NCBI GenBank assembly: GCA_015501075.1
Contig: JADNYJ010000246.1
Coordinates: 1 to 51,835, forward strand
Direction: 5' to 3'
Source: Gymnopilus junonius
Taxonomy: Eukaryota > Basidiomycota > Agaricomycetes > Agaricales > Galerinaceae
Length of the DNA: 51,835 nt
How positions within the stretch are numbered: position 1 is the stretch's first letter; every line of letters begins with the position of its first letter. Below, one piece after another: positions 10,719-21,561 of this stretch. Under the pieces are notes generated by a model. The model searched no databases. It was not told the origin of the DNA and saw only the letters and a program-made list of their open reading frames with translations. The translations under genes were made by a program, and so were the position numbers.

Positions 10719-13700
10719 TTATTTGTTTCCTCTCTTATCATAGTACTCATCGAGCTTGGTATTATCAGCACCGTCGTCAGCGTTATTGGGTTGATTGTCC
10801 TTGTTGAATCCGAACAGCTAGAAAATCGCAACCCCTCAATGTCACGTCAGAAATGAAAATTAACCCAAAGAACGCACGTATTTGATATCCTTGACGCTCA
10901 ACTTGTGAAGGTTCGTGCCAGTGCCTTCACCCAGGGCAGCTTCAGCCAGACCTGCGCATTACGCTATTAGTCAGCGATCGCCTCAAACTCCACAATCGCA
11001 AAGCATCCTCACCCGTCTTCACGTCCTGCAACTGAAGCATGCGATCTTCAATCGTATCTTCCACAACCAGCCGCTTCACGTAAACGTCCTTCTCCTGTCC
11101 AATGCGGTGGCACCTGCAGTCGATCATGAGTCTCTCCAGAACTGTTGCGTGAGGAGGTCAAGTCGACATACCGATCGTACGCCTGCGCCTCAGCAGCATA
11201 ATTCCAAGAAAGATCCATGCTGTTTCATGAAAATCGCCATCAGCAAGTCATCAAAAATGGCAGATGCAGAGACGTACTTGATGATTCTGTTGGCTGAAAC
11301 GAGATTCAAACTAAACGAAGGCATGTCAACTACAAATGATCCCAGACTCCCCGCAGCTCAAGAGACGCACCCAACACTTCCACATTTCGTACTAAAAACA
11401 AAGCGAAGGATCAGTCAAAGGGCGGCAGGATGACGTGGAGCACGTCCGTACCTGATAAGCATGACCTTGGGCCCTCCAAACTGTTTGAACTCGGCCAGCG
11501 TGGAATCTCTCTCCGTCCTATCCATCCTTCCATCAAAGCGCAACGTCCTGATGCCATGACGTGAAAACAATTTTTCGATTAAATCAAGCATAGAAGTCCC
11601 TGAACAAACGTATCAGTCCATCAAAGAACCACAAGAGTCAGAGAAAGCAAAGGCTCACATTGCGAATAACAAATCGTCTTATCCCCCGTCACCTCCCACT
11701 CCTTCAAAAACCCAATCAACTGCACCATCTTGGAGCTTGGCTCGAAATCGTCGTCGCCACGACTCCAGGTTGCCATCACCGCTTCAGAAGGGTCGCCGTT
11801 GTCCTTCTGCTTTCCTTTGCCCTTATTTTGACTTCCAGACGTCACACGGCCTTTACCGCCCTTCTGGCGCTTGTCCTCGATCACTTCCAGGTCAGAGTCG
11901 CTATCGCACCCCTTGGACTTTCGCTTCTTGGGGCGACTGGGTGAAGAATCATCTTCAGTGAGGTCAATCATATCTTCGTCCTAAATACACCAGACGCATG
12001 AGAATAAGACGAACTTTAGAAAAAAGGATGTTGCTTACCATACCTCCCTTCTTTGCCGCCAACTTCTTCCTCTGTTTCTTCAGCGGCGTATCGAGCATGT
12101 GACCTACTTCCGGTAGATCATCGTCCGAGTCGTCAAGGACGTCAGGGATATCAATAACCTTAACTGGAGAAGGCGAGCATTTCTTCGTGAAGCCCCTCCT
12201 TGAATCATGCCTTGCACGTCTCTTATCTCGAGCATGGTTGCCGAGGTCTTCCTCAGTAGGCTCAAAGGCAGATGCCTTGAAGACCTTATCAGGTGACTTC
12301 ATGTCCATCATCTTCTTGCAAGTCGGGCCTATGGGGTGGATGCATCATGAAGGCGCCCTTCATCTCTAGAATCATCAGGATACTTACAAGGTCTGTGGCC
12401 CTTGGCGACAGCGGCTTCATATTCCTTCTCTGCTGCCATATTCTCTTTCTCACTTCCATAGCCGCTGCGGAGACCATGAGTATCTCCTGACACAAAGAAT
12501 AGAAAATCAGAAAGACGCACAATATCCCGTCATGAGCAATAGGCGAATTACTGAGGTCGAGTGTACAATCTGATGGACGTCATGCTCAATTGCGAAAGCG
12601 AATAGCAACAACCAAGTGCTTGCTTACCAAAGCAGATTTCATGACCACAGGCTAAGACACGCCCACTGTCATTGACGAACACTAGTGCAACAGAGTCAAT
12701 GAACGAGGCAGACCAGAACAAGAAGACAAGCACGTACTGTCATTACAATTAGGGCAAGTGCCTACAGGATCGTCTGCCTCGTCATCAAAATCCAACGCTG
12801 CAGCTGAAGCTGCACGTAACAAAAACCTGATCGCAACCAAGTCAGTACAAACAAAATGGTGAGCACGACAATAATAGCGCACCTTTGCTTGATCTATATT
12901 AGCAGGAAAAAGGGGCGAATGAGCTTGCAGTCAATATGAAAGACAAAAGACGATACAGACCTCATTGACCCAAGCGGCGCCCATGATCTTCTTGGCACGA
13001 CTGAATTCCTTCTCGGCTTTCGTCCCAAGTAGGGCTGCAGGGTCTTCGAATTTTTCACCTTGAGCCTGAGACGCGTAGAAATTGCATTAACAGGGTTATC
13101 ATTGGAAATTATCGCGAAACATGGCTTACCAAGACTAAATGTGGATGGCAGCAGGCTTGACGCAGGCGCAGAATCAGGACCTGAGCAAAACCGTTGTGAT
13201 GAGGCGGAATATAGGGCAAGCATTGGAAGTAGAATGTACAAGAATGTAGGTGTGGCTGGTGGAAGATTACTCTTAGTGCTAGTACGAAGAAAGCATGATG
13301 GATACATACTTCTTAGCGAGTGTTCCTTCCCTCATGTACGATTAACTTGAATCTTGGTCTTCTTCTCGAAAACTCATAAACCTATAAGCCATGTAGACGT
13401 CATCATCGGGAATAAGAACATCAGGGAGCAACCCATACTGCTCGTTCGTCAGGGTAAACTGCAGCTTGACGATCCAATATGCTTCGTAGGCAGCTCAAGA
13501 GGGTTTACCCTCCAAAGTTGAGTTCTTGGTTCGACGGAGGAGGATGGGCTTCAGTATAGCTTGCGCTCTCTGACCTATTTAGACGAAAATAAGATGGTCA
13601 ACAATAGAAATAACAATAGGAGGAGCATATACTTACCGGCCAGTGGCGCATCTCGTATTGCACCTTCGCCTGGAGAAGCAGACGGAAATTTCAGAAAAGA

Positions 13701-15468
13701 ATATAAGTGAAAATGGCAAACAGCGTACGATATGCTCATTGAAATCGTTCCAGTCGTTCCAAGGTCTGAACCTTCCAAATCGGAGGAGACCATAGATATC
13801 CGCTCTGCAAGGAAATCAGTCACCAATACTAAGAAACTGAACAAACAGACGACTCACAGCGTATTCGTCACAGGTGTGCCAGTCAACATCCACCTATACC
13901 TGGATTTGACTAGGGCTAAACTTATGCTGGCGCGCGTCGAGCTAAAGATATCCGAATTAAAGGTGTCAGGACATTCAAATGGAAGAAATCAATTAATGAT
14001 CCATACCGGTTCCGAATGAACTGTGCTTCGTCCGCAATGACCGGAAAAACTTGGCTTTATATAAAAGACCACTGACAGCAGGATCAAATGATCGACTTGG
14101 AGAATACTTGAGAAAGCACATACCCATGGTCCTGCAGATATTCCTCCTCCTCTTCAGGCGGCGTCCCTTGGGACGGCGAAGTCTTGACAGAAGGTTTGAT
14201 ACGAGGTGATGAGGACCTGCAGAATCGTAAGTTGTGTTGCAAAGTTCAAAGAGAACCTACTTACGTCAATTGCTTTAAGGTCGGCCATTTTCTGCGGATA
14301 CCATCAGATAAAAATATGATCTGTTAGATAGATACATACCTTCACTTTGTCCTTGCCGTGATGAACATGCACTTTAAACATGCCGTTAGACTTGGTATCG
14401 ACTTCATCTTTCCACTGTGCAAATCGGTGAGTCGGATGATTAGTGGTTTGCTCAAAAATCTGACCTGTTGGAGTAAAGCAGCCGGAACGACGATGAGGGT
14501 GGTCCGGATATCGTCATGCTGTCCAGGCATATTCATGGCCATAGTCGCGATCATTTGAACGGTTTTACCTGAGGTCTCTGGTTAGCGTGTAGCTTGCTAA
14601 ATAACAGTTCGAATTACCGAGACCCATGTCGTCACTATAGTCGATCCGTTAGATTGATTGTGTGGAGTAGAGATATTGGTTCGAACACTGACGCTAAAAT
14701 TCCACCCCTGTCGTGACTGCGCTCTCTCTCTAGCATCCTAAAGTTGAACCATCAAACGACATAAGGAAAGTTAAAGAAGAGAACGTACCATGAGACACCG
14801 ATAACCTGGTGGCTCAACAAACGGACTTCGAGACCAGGGAGCAGGTCTCGTTTGCTACAATCATAATGAACGTGATTTCTCGAACAGAGGGGCGAGACAC
14901 GCACTCTTTCAACCCAAGCCGCTTCATGGCCTCTTTCACAGTCAACCCATTGCTTGTGTTTTCTATTGACCGCGTTACGAAGTCGGCTAATCTGTAAAAA
15001 CGCGTCAAAAGAAAGACCTCCGACCAGCAAGGTTCGCTGCATACCTTTGTTCCTGATCAGGTCCTCCAACATCAATGGGTCGAATGGGTGTTTCCATGTC
15101 ATAATTAAGAGAGAACCCACCAGCCACCTTTCGTCCAGATGAGCTGGGAACAAATGAATCGACAAGATAGCTGGCATCCACAGCTATAACGTAATTTTAG
15201 CCCGTTGTCAACCAGCGATGTTAAGATGAAAAATCCCACCAGCAAGTATCCTGCCGGCATCCTGAGTGGCCTGAGATGCTCTAAACGCTTCTAAAGCCGC
15301 CATCTTGCTCGAAGATCCTTGAGTAAGATTAGGTGTTTGTAGTAGATCTCGTTGGAGTGGCGTGCTCGAGACCGGCGATGTGTCCATTGCTGCGTCCGTC
15401 GACGATAGAAAATTTTGATCTAGAGCGTCCAAAAGGTTCGAACGTTTCTTTGGCGCGCTCGCAGCCAT
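10719..15468 (-). CDS. SNF2-family ATPase with RING finger (Rad5/Rad16/Uls1-like)
   Basis: Nuclear DNA translocase with a predicted ubiquitin-ligase RING, of the kind acting in DNA repair or clearing SUMO-modified chromatin proteins. The ATG at 15466-15468 opens an N-terminus MAASAPKKRSNLLDALDQ. The helicase lobe has DDMGLGKTVQMIATMAM (near 14550-14640), LIVVPAALLQQ and the motif II segment VIADEAQFIRNR (near 14010-14050). A C3HC4 RING is assembled from exons: CPNC (about 12760), CGHEIC (about 12640), CPTC (about 12320). Between the RING and lobe 2 lie acidic patches with KVIDIPDVLDDSDDD and DMIDLTEDD, resembling SUMO-interacting motifs, beside Lys-rich stretches. Lobe 2 ends with RCHRIGQEKDVYVKRLVVED and the protein stops at 10719-10721 after DEYYDKRGNK. 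There are many short introns and I saw no certain break. Orthology to Uls1 rather than Rad5 or Rad16 is inference from the SIM-like motifs. Confidence 0.88.
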
Positions 15469-15976
15469 GGTGGAGAATGAAAGAAAAGAAAGGACGCGTC
15501 GATAAGTTGGTCAAAGGCACAGCCCGACTGCAATATTTACACGTGGGAAATTCGTCTGTTCAATCACATGATCCAATTAATCAAGACTCGCGCGCGTCAT
15601 GTATTGCGGTCCGCAAAACACATCAACGTTTGGCTTGGAAAGACTAGCTGTGCGTCCCGTCATTACTTAATTAAATGTTAAATACGCACGAATCTCTAAT
15701 GATACATATGCCAATTATATAGTTATATATATATTAAGTTCTGTGTAAGTTCTGCTCAGTATTTAAATATAGGAGTAAAGGAATGACCGCTCTGGACCAT
15801 AACTCCATGAACATTATGAACGTGTTGTTTTAGCTTAGAAGCGCATCCAAACTCCACCCCACATTGAGGATGTGGACAAGAATACTTGAGTACATGCGCC
15901 ATATAGTGCCTCATAAGCACTGAGTTAGTGGGTGTGCAACTTGAAGTGCCCTTGCACCCAGGAATGATGCACTTGA

Positions 15977-16161
15977 TGTTGAAATAGATGAAGCAGGTGA
16001 CGAGGACGACGTCGAGAGGACACAAAATGGGCGTATATTCGCGTTTGGCCTGGGGAGCTCGTAGGCAAACGGATGAGAAAAGTACAGGAGGGGGAAGCTC
16101 CGATAAAGCTACGATTATGTAAGTAATTACCGAATGCGGATTAGCTTGCCATATTCCAACA
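15977..16161 (-). repeat. LTR, downstream copy
   Basis: 185-bp long terminal repeat with TG...CA ends. Adjacent to the polypurine tract. One mismatch with its partner at 16683-16867. Confidence 0.9.
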
Positions 16162-16682
16162 CTCTCCCTCAAGCTAAGGAGCGTCAAGTATCAAAGGAAT
16201 GTAAGGAAAGGAATAAAAAGAGGAAATAGAAGGGGGTGAATAACTACCAAGAACTCCAGTAACAATAAGTAGTCATTGTGAGGAAAAATAGCATGCATGA
16301 TCCAGCATAAATTTCTTCATCATCAAGGGCTTGTCTGGCATTAGATTGATGGTAGCAAGTGGAGGGGATATGGTGAGGTCTTCCTCATCACTTGTAGATG
16401 ACTTGTCGAAGGGTGATTCAGGTGAAAACATCCATGATCAAGACGATCAGATAAGATGATGGGGGGTTGATACAATTGGTGGTAATTCCAGTGTGCCTCG
16501 GCAGTGACTGTGAACTCGCAGGCTGTTCCGGTGTACGCCGCGCGTAGTGACCGTGAAAATTCCGGTGTGTTGACGAGACAGAGGCCGTGAGGATTCCGGT
16601 GTGCTTCCAAGCAGTGACCATGATGGGTTGCCGTTTATGTGCGGCGACAGACGCAGTGATCCAGCGACAGGAGATCCATTTG

Positions 16683-16867
16683 TGTTGAAATAGATGAAGC
16701 AGGTGACGAGGACGACATCGAGAGGACACAAAATGGGCGTATATTCGCGTTTGGCCTGGGGAGCTCGTAGGCAAACGGATGAGAAAAGTACAGGAGGGGG
16801 AAGCTCCGATAAAGCTACGATTATGTAAGTAATTACCGAATGCGGATTAGCTTGCCATATTCCAACA
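16683..16867 (-). repeat. LTR, upstream copy
   Basis: 185-bp long terminal repeat, the 5' LTR in the element's orientation. One mismatch with its partner. Followed by the second copy of the CTTGA target duplication. Confidence 0.9.
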
Positions 16868-18051
16868 CTTGACTCCAACTTTACTACCTCTACTTGGAAT
16901 TTTGTGGATGCATTGTAGGTGATTCCTTAGGAGCACTGACATTGTGTAAGTGACGGTGCAACCAAATGGGCACAGTCCTGCTCCGATCCAGCTCTCTTGC
17001 TTTTTGGAGATGGATAGTACACTCTTCTTCCATCCTACACCAAGCCCAAAAAAAAAGGAATTAAGTCAAAAAGCAACCAGAATTTGGATGGAATGCATAC
17101 ATTTCCAGATGCCTAGGCTTTTTGATCAGAACAGATATTGCTGAAGCTGGTGGCAAAATGTGCTGCACTTTAATCAAGGGCTCTGTGACTTCATGAGGGA
17201 TGGTATCCAGGCTAGCAGAGCTAAGATAAAGTGTCAATGAACAATCCATCCCAATGTCATTTGACCTATGATCTGCGTTCATACCAGGACTACCTGTATC
17301 TCGGGACATCATCACGACTTCAGCACTGGGTTCATATAAACTCCCAGCAGACACAACAGGTGTTACTGTACAAAATCTGACAAAGAATGGTTGAAATTTA
17401 GAGGACAAAACCACTCAGGTCTGGAGTGCTGATATGTCCTCTTAAGTACCCTCTCTTCACTCAGCTTTGATGTTGATGCAACCGGTGGCCACGGAATTGT
17501 CGTAGTTGAAGGTGGCATTGACTCAGGATGAGTCGGAATGATTCTAGAGCTCGAAGCGACTGATGCAAGACTACCAAGAGGAGCATTACAGGCCAGCTGG
17601 GGATTACAACCCTCAAAGGAATGGCTGAAGCTTCATATTCTTGTAATTTGTGTTTGAAATATTCCAGATAGGGTAGATCAATGCGAGGGACCTTAGTCAA
17701 CAAGATGAAAGGTACTTTAGGAATGTGCTCCACCTCAGCAGGAGCTTTCGACATAGAGGGTTGAGAGTTGAGAACATCGGAAGGCCTTAAAATGGGCTCC
17801 ATGGTGTCTGTAGGATGAAGCGAGTCCTGAGGTGCTAATCTGGAAATGATAGTACAAGTGACTGAGTTAGTTCTAGCTGTACATCATAGAATTAGAATAA
17901 ATAAAGTACTTTCCTGTCCTCATCCTCCTCATTGAGAATTTCTCCATCAAACATGGTGGCCCAAATCTCTTTTCTCAACTCTAGGTCTCTTTTCCATTCC
18001 TCATGCCAGGAAGTTTGCATCGGCCCATCAAAAAAGTTATTTTGGTGCTCC

Positions 18052-18656
18052 ATGTTCTGGTTGCTACTTCTTGTGATCTCAGGGTCTCATAGAACAGAGT
18101 GATTTCTAGTCAAGAACACTGGGAAGAAGAGGGAAAAGGTGAATTTTCCCATCAAGGGCCAGTTGACCTTGCTTATAAGTAAGAAAACACCAGAGTCAAT
18201 AGGCCTCTCTTGAGATTCATTGTCTGCACTATTTCTATGAAATATGGCAAATTTTTTGTGCATTGACATTGCCAGATGACTGAAGTCTTTGGAAAATGTG
18301 TTTCCTCTCTGGGCCACAGTGCATTGTGGACCTGAGTACTGGTCATGGATTGGCCCATATCCATGCCACTGGAGGTTGCACAGCATTATTGTCACAGTTG
18401 TAACTTTGTGTGTTCATGCCCTTTGGAGATCATGAAGGAATCAAAATTTGCATATGTTCAGCACACACAGGTATGTACTCGTATAAAGCATGTTGAAATT
18501 TACAATAGAGTATAACAACTGACCACCACAGAAGTATTAAAAAATCAACTCAGATATCCAGCTGACCTTGGCCCACTGAAGCAGCACCACCAAAAAAGCA
18601 ATAATGCCTTGATCATGCAGATGTACTTATTGTTCTAGTATTCTGATGAACTAGGT
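18052..18656. other. Region upstream of the zinc-finger gene
   Basis: A minus-strand open frame at about 18087-18395 (contains CNLQWHGYGPIHDQYSGPQC) has no recognised domain. It could be a 5' exon of the zinc-finger gene, a remnant of another gene, or chance. Nothing else is evident. Confidence 0.4.
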
Positions 18657-19153
18657 TGTAGAGCTTGCACTCTGGTTGTGCACGGAATTAGTCATTTTCA
18701 TGCTCACAACAGATGCATGAAGCTCCAGGAATTAAATGGTCACTAGACAACCACAGGCAAGTTATTCCACTCAATTCATTTTATTTTTAGAAATCTAGTG
18801 CATCAACTAACAGGTGCTCATCGATCTCTCGTTGTTGAGCTCCCTACTTAAAAAAGACTCTCTGAGTCATTTCTATCTCTTCATATTTATCCCTTCTAAA
18901 ATTTTAGAGTAAAATTTCACTAGCTACTTAGGTATAAAAGGCCTGTACTAGCTACAATTCCCTCAGCTTGCAGCTAGCCATGAGAGCAGCTCTAAATAGA
19001 AGGAGCTGGCTCACCCTTACTTGAAGATTTGCTCAGAACTGTGATCCTGAGGGTTCTCACCACTTCTGGACTTGACTGGAATTGTGAATGGTTCCATTCT
19101 TCACCCAACCCCCCTTGTCTTATACCGTTCCCACACAGAACGGGTTTTTTACA
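18657..19153 (+). mobile_element. Solo LTR, copy 1, 4-bp target duplication AGGT
   Basis: A 497-base sequence beginning TGTAGAGCTTGC and ending GGGTTTTTTACA, flanked on both sides by AGGT (18653-18656 and 19154-19157). It is a diverged copy of the inverted sequence at 30643-31167, with the same order of blocks. It holds a TATA-like box (ggtataaaag, 18931-18940) followed by the probable R/U5 part, with the terminal block ataccgttcccacacagaac. No internal element sequence is present, so it looks like the product of LTR-LTR recombination. Gypsy type is likely but not proven. Confidence 0.85.
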
Positions 19154-19303
19154 AGGTCATGACCTATGTCTAAAAACAGATGCATATGAAAAGAAGCAAG
19201 AAGAGCTTAATTATAATGGCTGTATCAGTGCAAAGCACTGTTTCCATTGCAGTAATCAATGTTACCCCATCTGGGGTTACTCACCCACTGTGAAAATTCA
19301 AAA

Positions 19304-20303
19304 TCAATAACAACCTCGCATCCATAAACCAGGATGATTTCTTATAATAGGGAATGGATGGCTAACTCCAGATGCTCCAAAAACAGTGAATGACAAGATA
19401 AACATCATGACCTGTGCACCATCATCTAGAGTGCCACCAAGAATGTAGTTGTATTTCCTATATCAACCAGGGTGGTATTTCCTCAGCCAAAATTGCGAAA
19501 TGAGACCCACAGCAACGCTGGAGGTGACTGGTGAGGTGACGCCCACAGACATCAACTGAGAAAACTATAATAACCTATTAAGGACAATGAAAAAATGAAG
19601 CAGAATTGATATTCACCTAGTAGATCAAAGGAAGGATTATACTGCTGCAAGTAACAGGTCTGATCTTGGGCCAACACTAAATATAATTGGTCAGGTAATC
19701 GAGACGTAAAGTGAACAATCCTCCAACAACCTTGTGAATTTGCCACTGAATGGTTGTTGGGACCATACCGATCAACAGACTCATTGGAACGATCCAATAG
19801 GGTCCGTTAAATCCATCAAGCTCTTTGGCGAGAGACCATGAAACAGCAGCACTGTTCAAGCCTCAACGGATGTCATGACTGCTAAGTAGAATATATTTCT
19901 CACTGAACAAGGGATTAATGAATACAAAACTAACCATAGTTGATGAACTCACCTGGCAAAGAGCAGCACCCAATCCAGCAAATATAGTACCGAGGACAAT
20001 TGAATGGAATGTCAGACCTTTGTCTCCATTGTCGCGAGGGTCGACAGCGTATTGGGATATATCCTGCACAGTGGTGATAATAGGCTCGGAGTTGTGAAAC
20101 TCAAATTGAACAGCACCTATGACACATTCCTTGTCAGAGCCAGTTTCATTCTTTTCCTTGTCTTCCGCCGAAGGTAAAGAATTTTCCCCAGGAACCTTGT
20201 CCTCTTGTTGCGCATTCAGGCTCTCCATCTCAACGACCCAATGACCAATGCGATCCAGATGATGGAGAGAGTCACAGAGAACTAGATTATGGGTCGATTC
20301 CAC
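19304..20303 (-). pseudogene. Oligopeptide transporter (OPT family), internally deleted
   Basis: Proton-coupled small-oligopeptide transporters of the plasma membrane normally have about 700-800 residues and 12 or more membrane segments. The N-terminal tail and first segment are present (AVDPRDNGDKGLTFHSIVLG then TIFAGLGAALCQ, about 19950-20060). After only about 130 bases the sequence resumes at the family's late segments: AVSWSLAKELDG, PYWIVPMSLLIGMVPTTIQW (19730-19860), GLISQFWLRKYHPG, and YRKYNYILGGTLDDGAQVMM near 19400-19470. The whole centre is missing. A Trp codon in HPGWYRKY is now TGA near 19463. The frame ends in TGA at 19304-19306. This is a dead gene. No target duplication or element was seen at the deletion joint. 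Confidence 0.85.
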
Positions 20304-21561
20304 TGGTAGGCCTCTATTCCCGGTGAGAAGGCGCTCAAATTGCGTAGAACCATGAGGCCACCCTGTACACGTGTAATTTGCGAAATTCTTGGATCACGCT
20401 TCAAATCCCGCCCCGAAGGTCTGTCGAAGGGTAGATAACGATGGAATACATAAGAAGACAGTAACTTACTTGCTTTCAAGCGTTATCCATTCTGCATCGT
20501 TGTGAGGCCTACACTTGACAAAGATATTCTGGAAGTCGTACGATAATTTGAAAGCACTTTCAAAAAATCATCAATAAAGCACTCACTCCAGAGAAAGAGT
20601 ACTGCGCCACATTTTAGTTGCCCAGTGAAGTTCGGATTTCTTGATTAAGAGTCGTACAAGATTGACTGAGCCCTCAGTTACAAGTAGGTTGGAGAGCTAG
20701 GTTCAAAATTTCTGACTTAATATTACATAAGTATGCAGCGGATCATCGATCATGAATGATCTTCCTGCTTCGGCCCATTACAGCAAGTTCAATCTCGAGC
20801 CCAGTCCACATATGCTGTGAATGACCTATCAACTATCTATGGCAATTTTATTTGATCTTTTACACATGCTTCCTTTCAGTAACACTATTTAATCAGCTTC
20901 CGCGACGTGCAGCGGCCTCTCTCGCAAGGAAATCCAAGGTAGTGGATAATGCCTTAGAGACACCGTGATCTATCTTTTGTTTATGAGCCGGAAATTTTGT
21001 CGTTCTCCTGGATTACTTATGATACGTACGCAAACATGTATAAGTTCGAATTCTTAGTCCACAGGCGCGAAACCTGTGAAATTAGGCTCCCCCGAGTCTC
21101 GTTTAGCCGGTAGTGAGGGCACCTGGTACGTATCCATATAAAAAGGTATTAAATAATCATCGTCTCTCATACTGAGCTTTGAAATTATCAATTCGACAGA
21201 ATGGAATTAACTTCAGTCCTAATCAGCGGACTTCCTCCCCTATTCTTTCAAGTTGCTCCCCGCGGACATCCTTGGGGAGACAACGATTTGTACGGGGCGA
21301 AGACCAGTACTTGGGTATATTGTCCGACCCGTGTAATTGAGAATGATGAACGTATTTTTGGACAGGTGGGGAGCTTGCCTATGACCCAAGGAAATGTGGG
21401 GTAATGTATATTTTTGTACCTGTCATCGGAACGGATGATCGATGACATTAGAAGCCTCGACTTATACTCCCAAGGAACGGCCTCATGATCGACTTCTGTC
21501 TAGTTTGCCGACTGTGCTTTCCGGCGACTCTTTAGATATAATACAAGCAGCGAGAACGAAA
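20304..21561. other. Intergenic, OPT remnant to peroxygenase
   Basis: No gene seen. A minus-strand open frame at 20282-20479 overlaps the OPT start and has no homology I recognise. A small stem (cacaggc/gcctgtg type) lies near 21060-21078. Confidence 0.5.

Larger units (their letters stand above)
15977..16867 (-). mobile_element. Non-autonomous LTR retroelement (TRIM-like) with 5-bp target duplication
   Basis: Two direct repeats of 185 bases, 15977-16161 and 16683-16867, begin TGTTG and end CCAACA on the plus strand. They differ at one position only (gacgtc versus gacatc). The element is bounded by the target duplication CTTGA at 15972-15976 and 16868-16872. Reading the minus strand, a purine tract (gagggagag) directly precedes the downstream LTR at 16162-16170, placing the 5' LTR at the right. 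This arrangement resembles copia elements. The 521-base interior holds no gag, protease, integrase or reverse transcriptase, so mobility depended on another element. The primer-binding site next to the 5' LTR is not the usual initiator-Met type and I could not assign it. Confidence 0.9.
15756..18051 (-). pseudogene. C2H2 zinc-finger protein gene interrupted by an LTR element
   Basis: Unidentified probable DNA-binding protein. A plausible start lies near 18051 (MEHQNNFFDGPMQTSWHEEW), followed by spliced exons around 17461-17830 and 17080-17420 that lack a known domain. The 3' exon has one C2H2 finger, CPFGC then NHLQCIH (C-x3-C-x12-H-x4-H), near 16880-16985. After the inserted element come two more Cys/His units, CIIPGC to RHYMAH and CPHPQC to HVHNVH, ending at TGA 15756-15758. 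Removing the element and one copy of its 5-base duplication restores a continuous frame through VGVK then CIIPG, so the insertion hit a coding exon. Upstream, joins between exons near 17600 and 17400 need further introns or frameshifts, so the gene may already have been decaying. Exact exon structure is uncertain. Confidence 0.6.

Noticed and set aside
10915..11433. Plus-strand 172-codon frame
   Set aside because: Antisense to the helicase C-terminal exons of the SNF2 gene.
15756..16187. Single 143-residue minus-strand protein
   Set aside because: It is an artefact of reading from the LTR into the zinc-finger exon; the upstream half is repeated at 16447-16878 because both are LTR copies.
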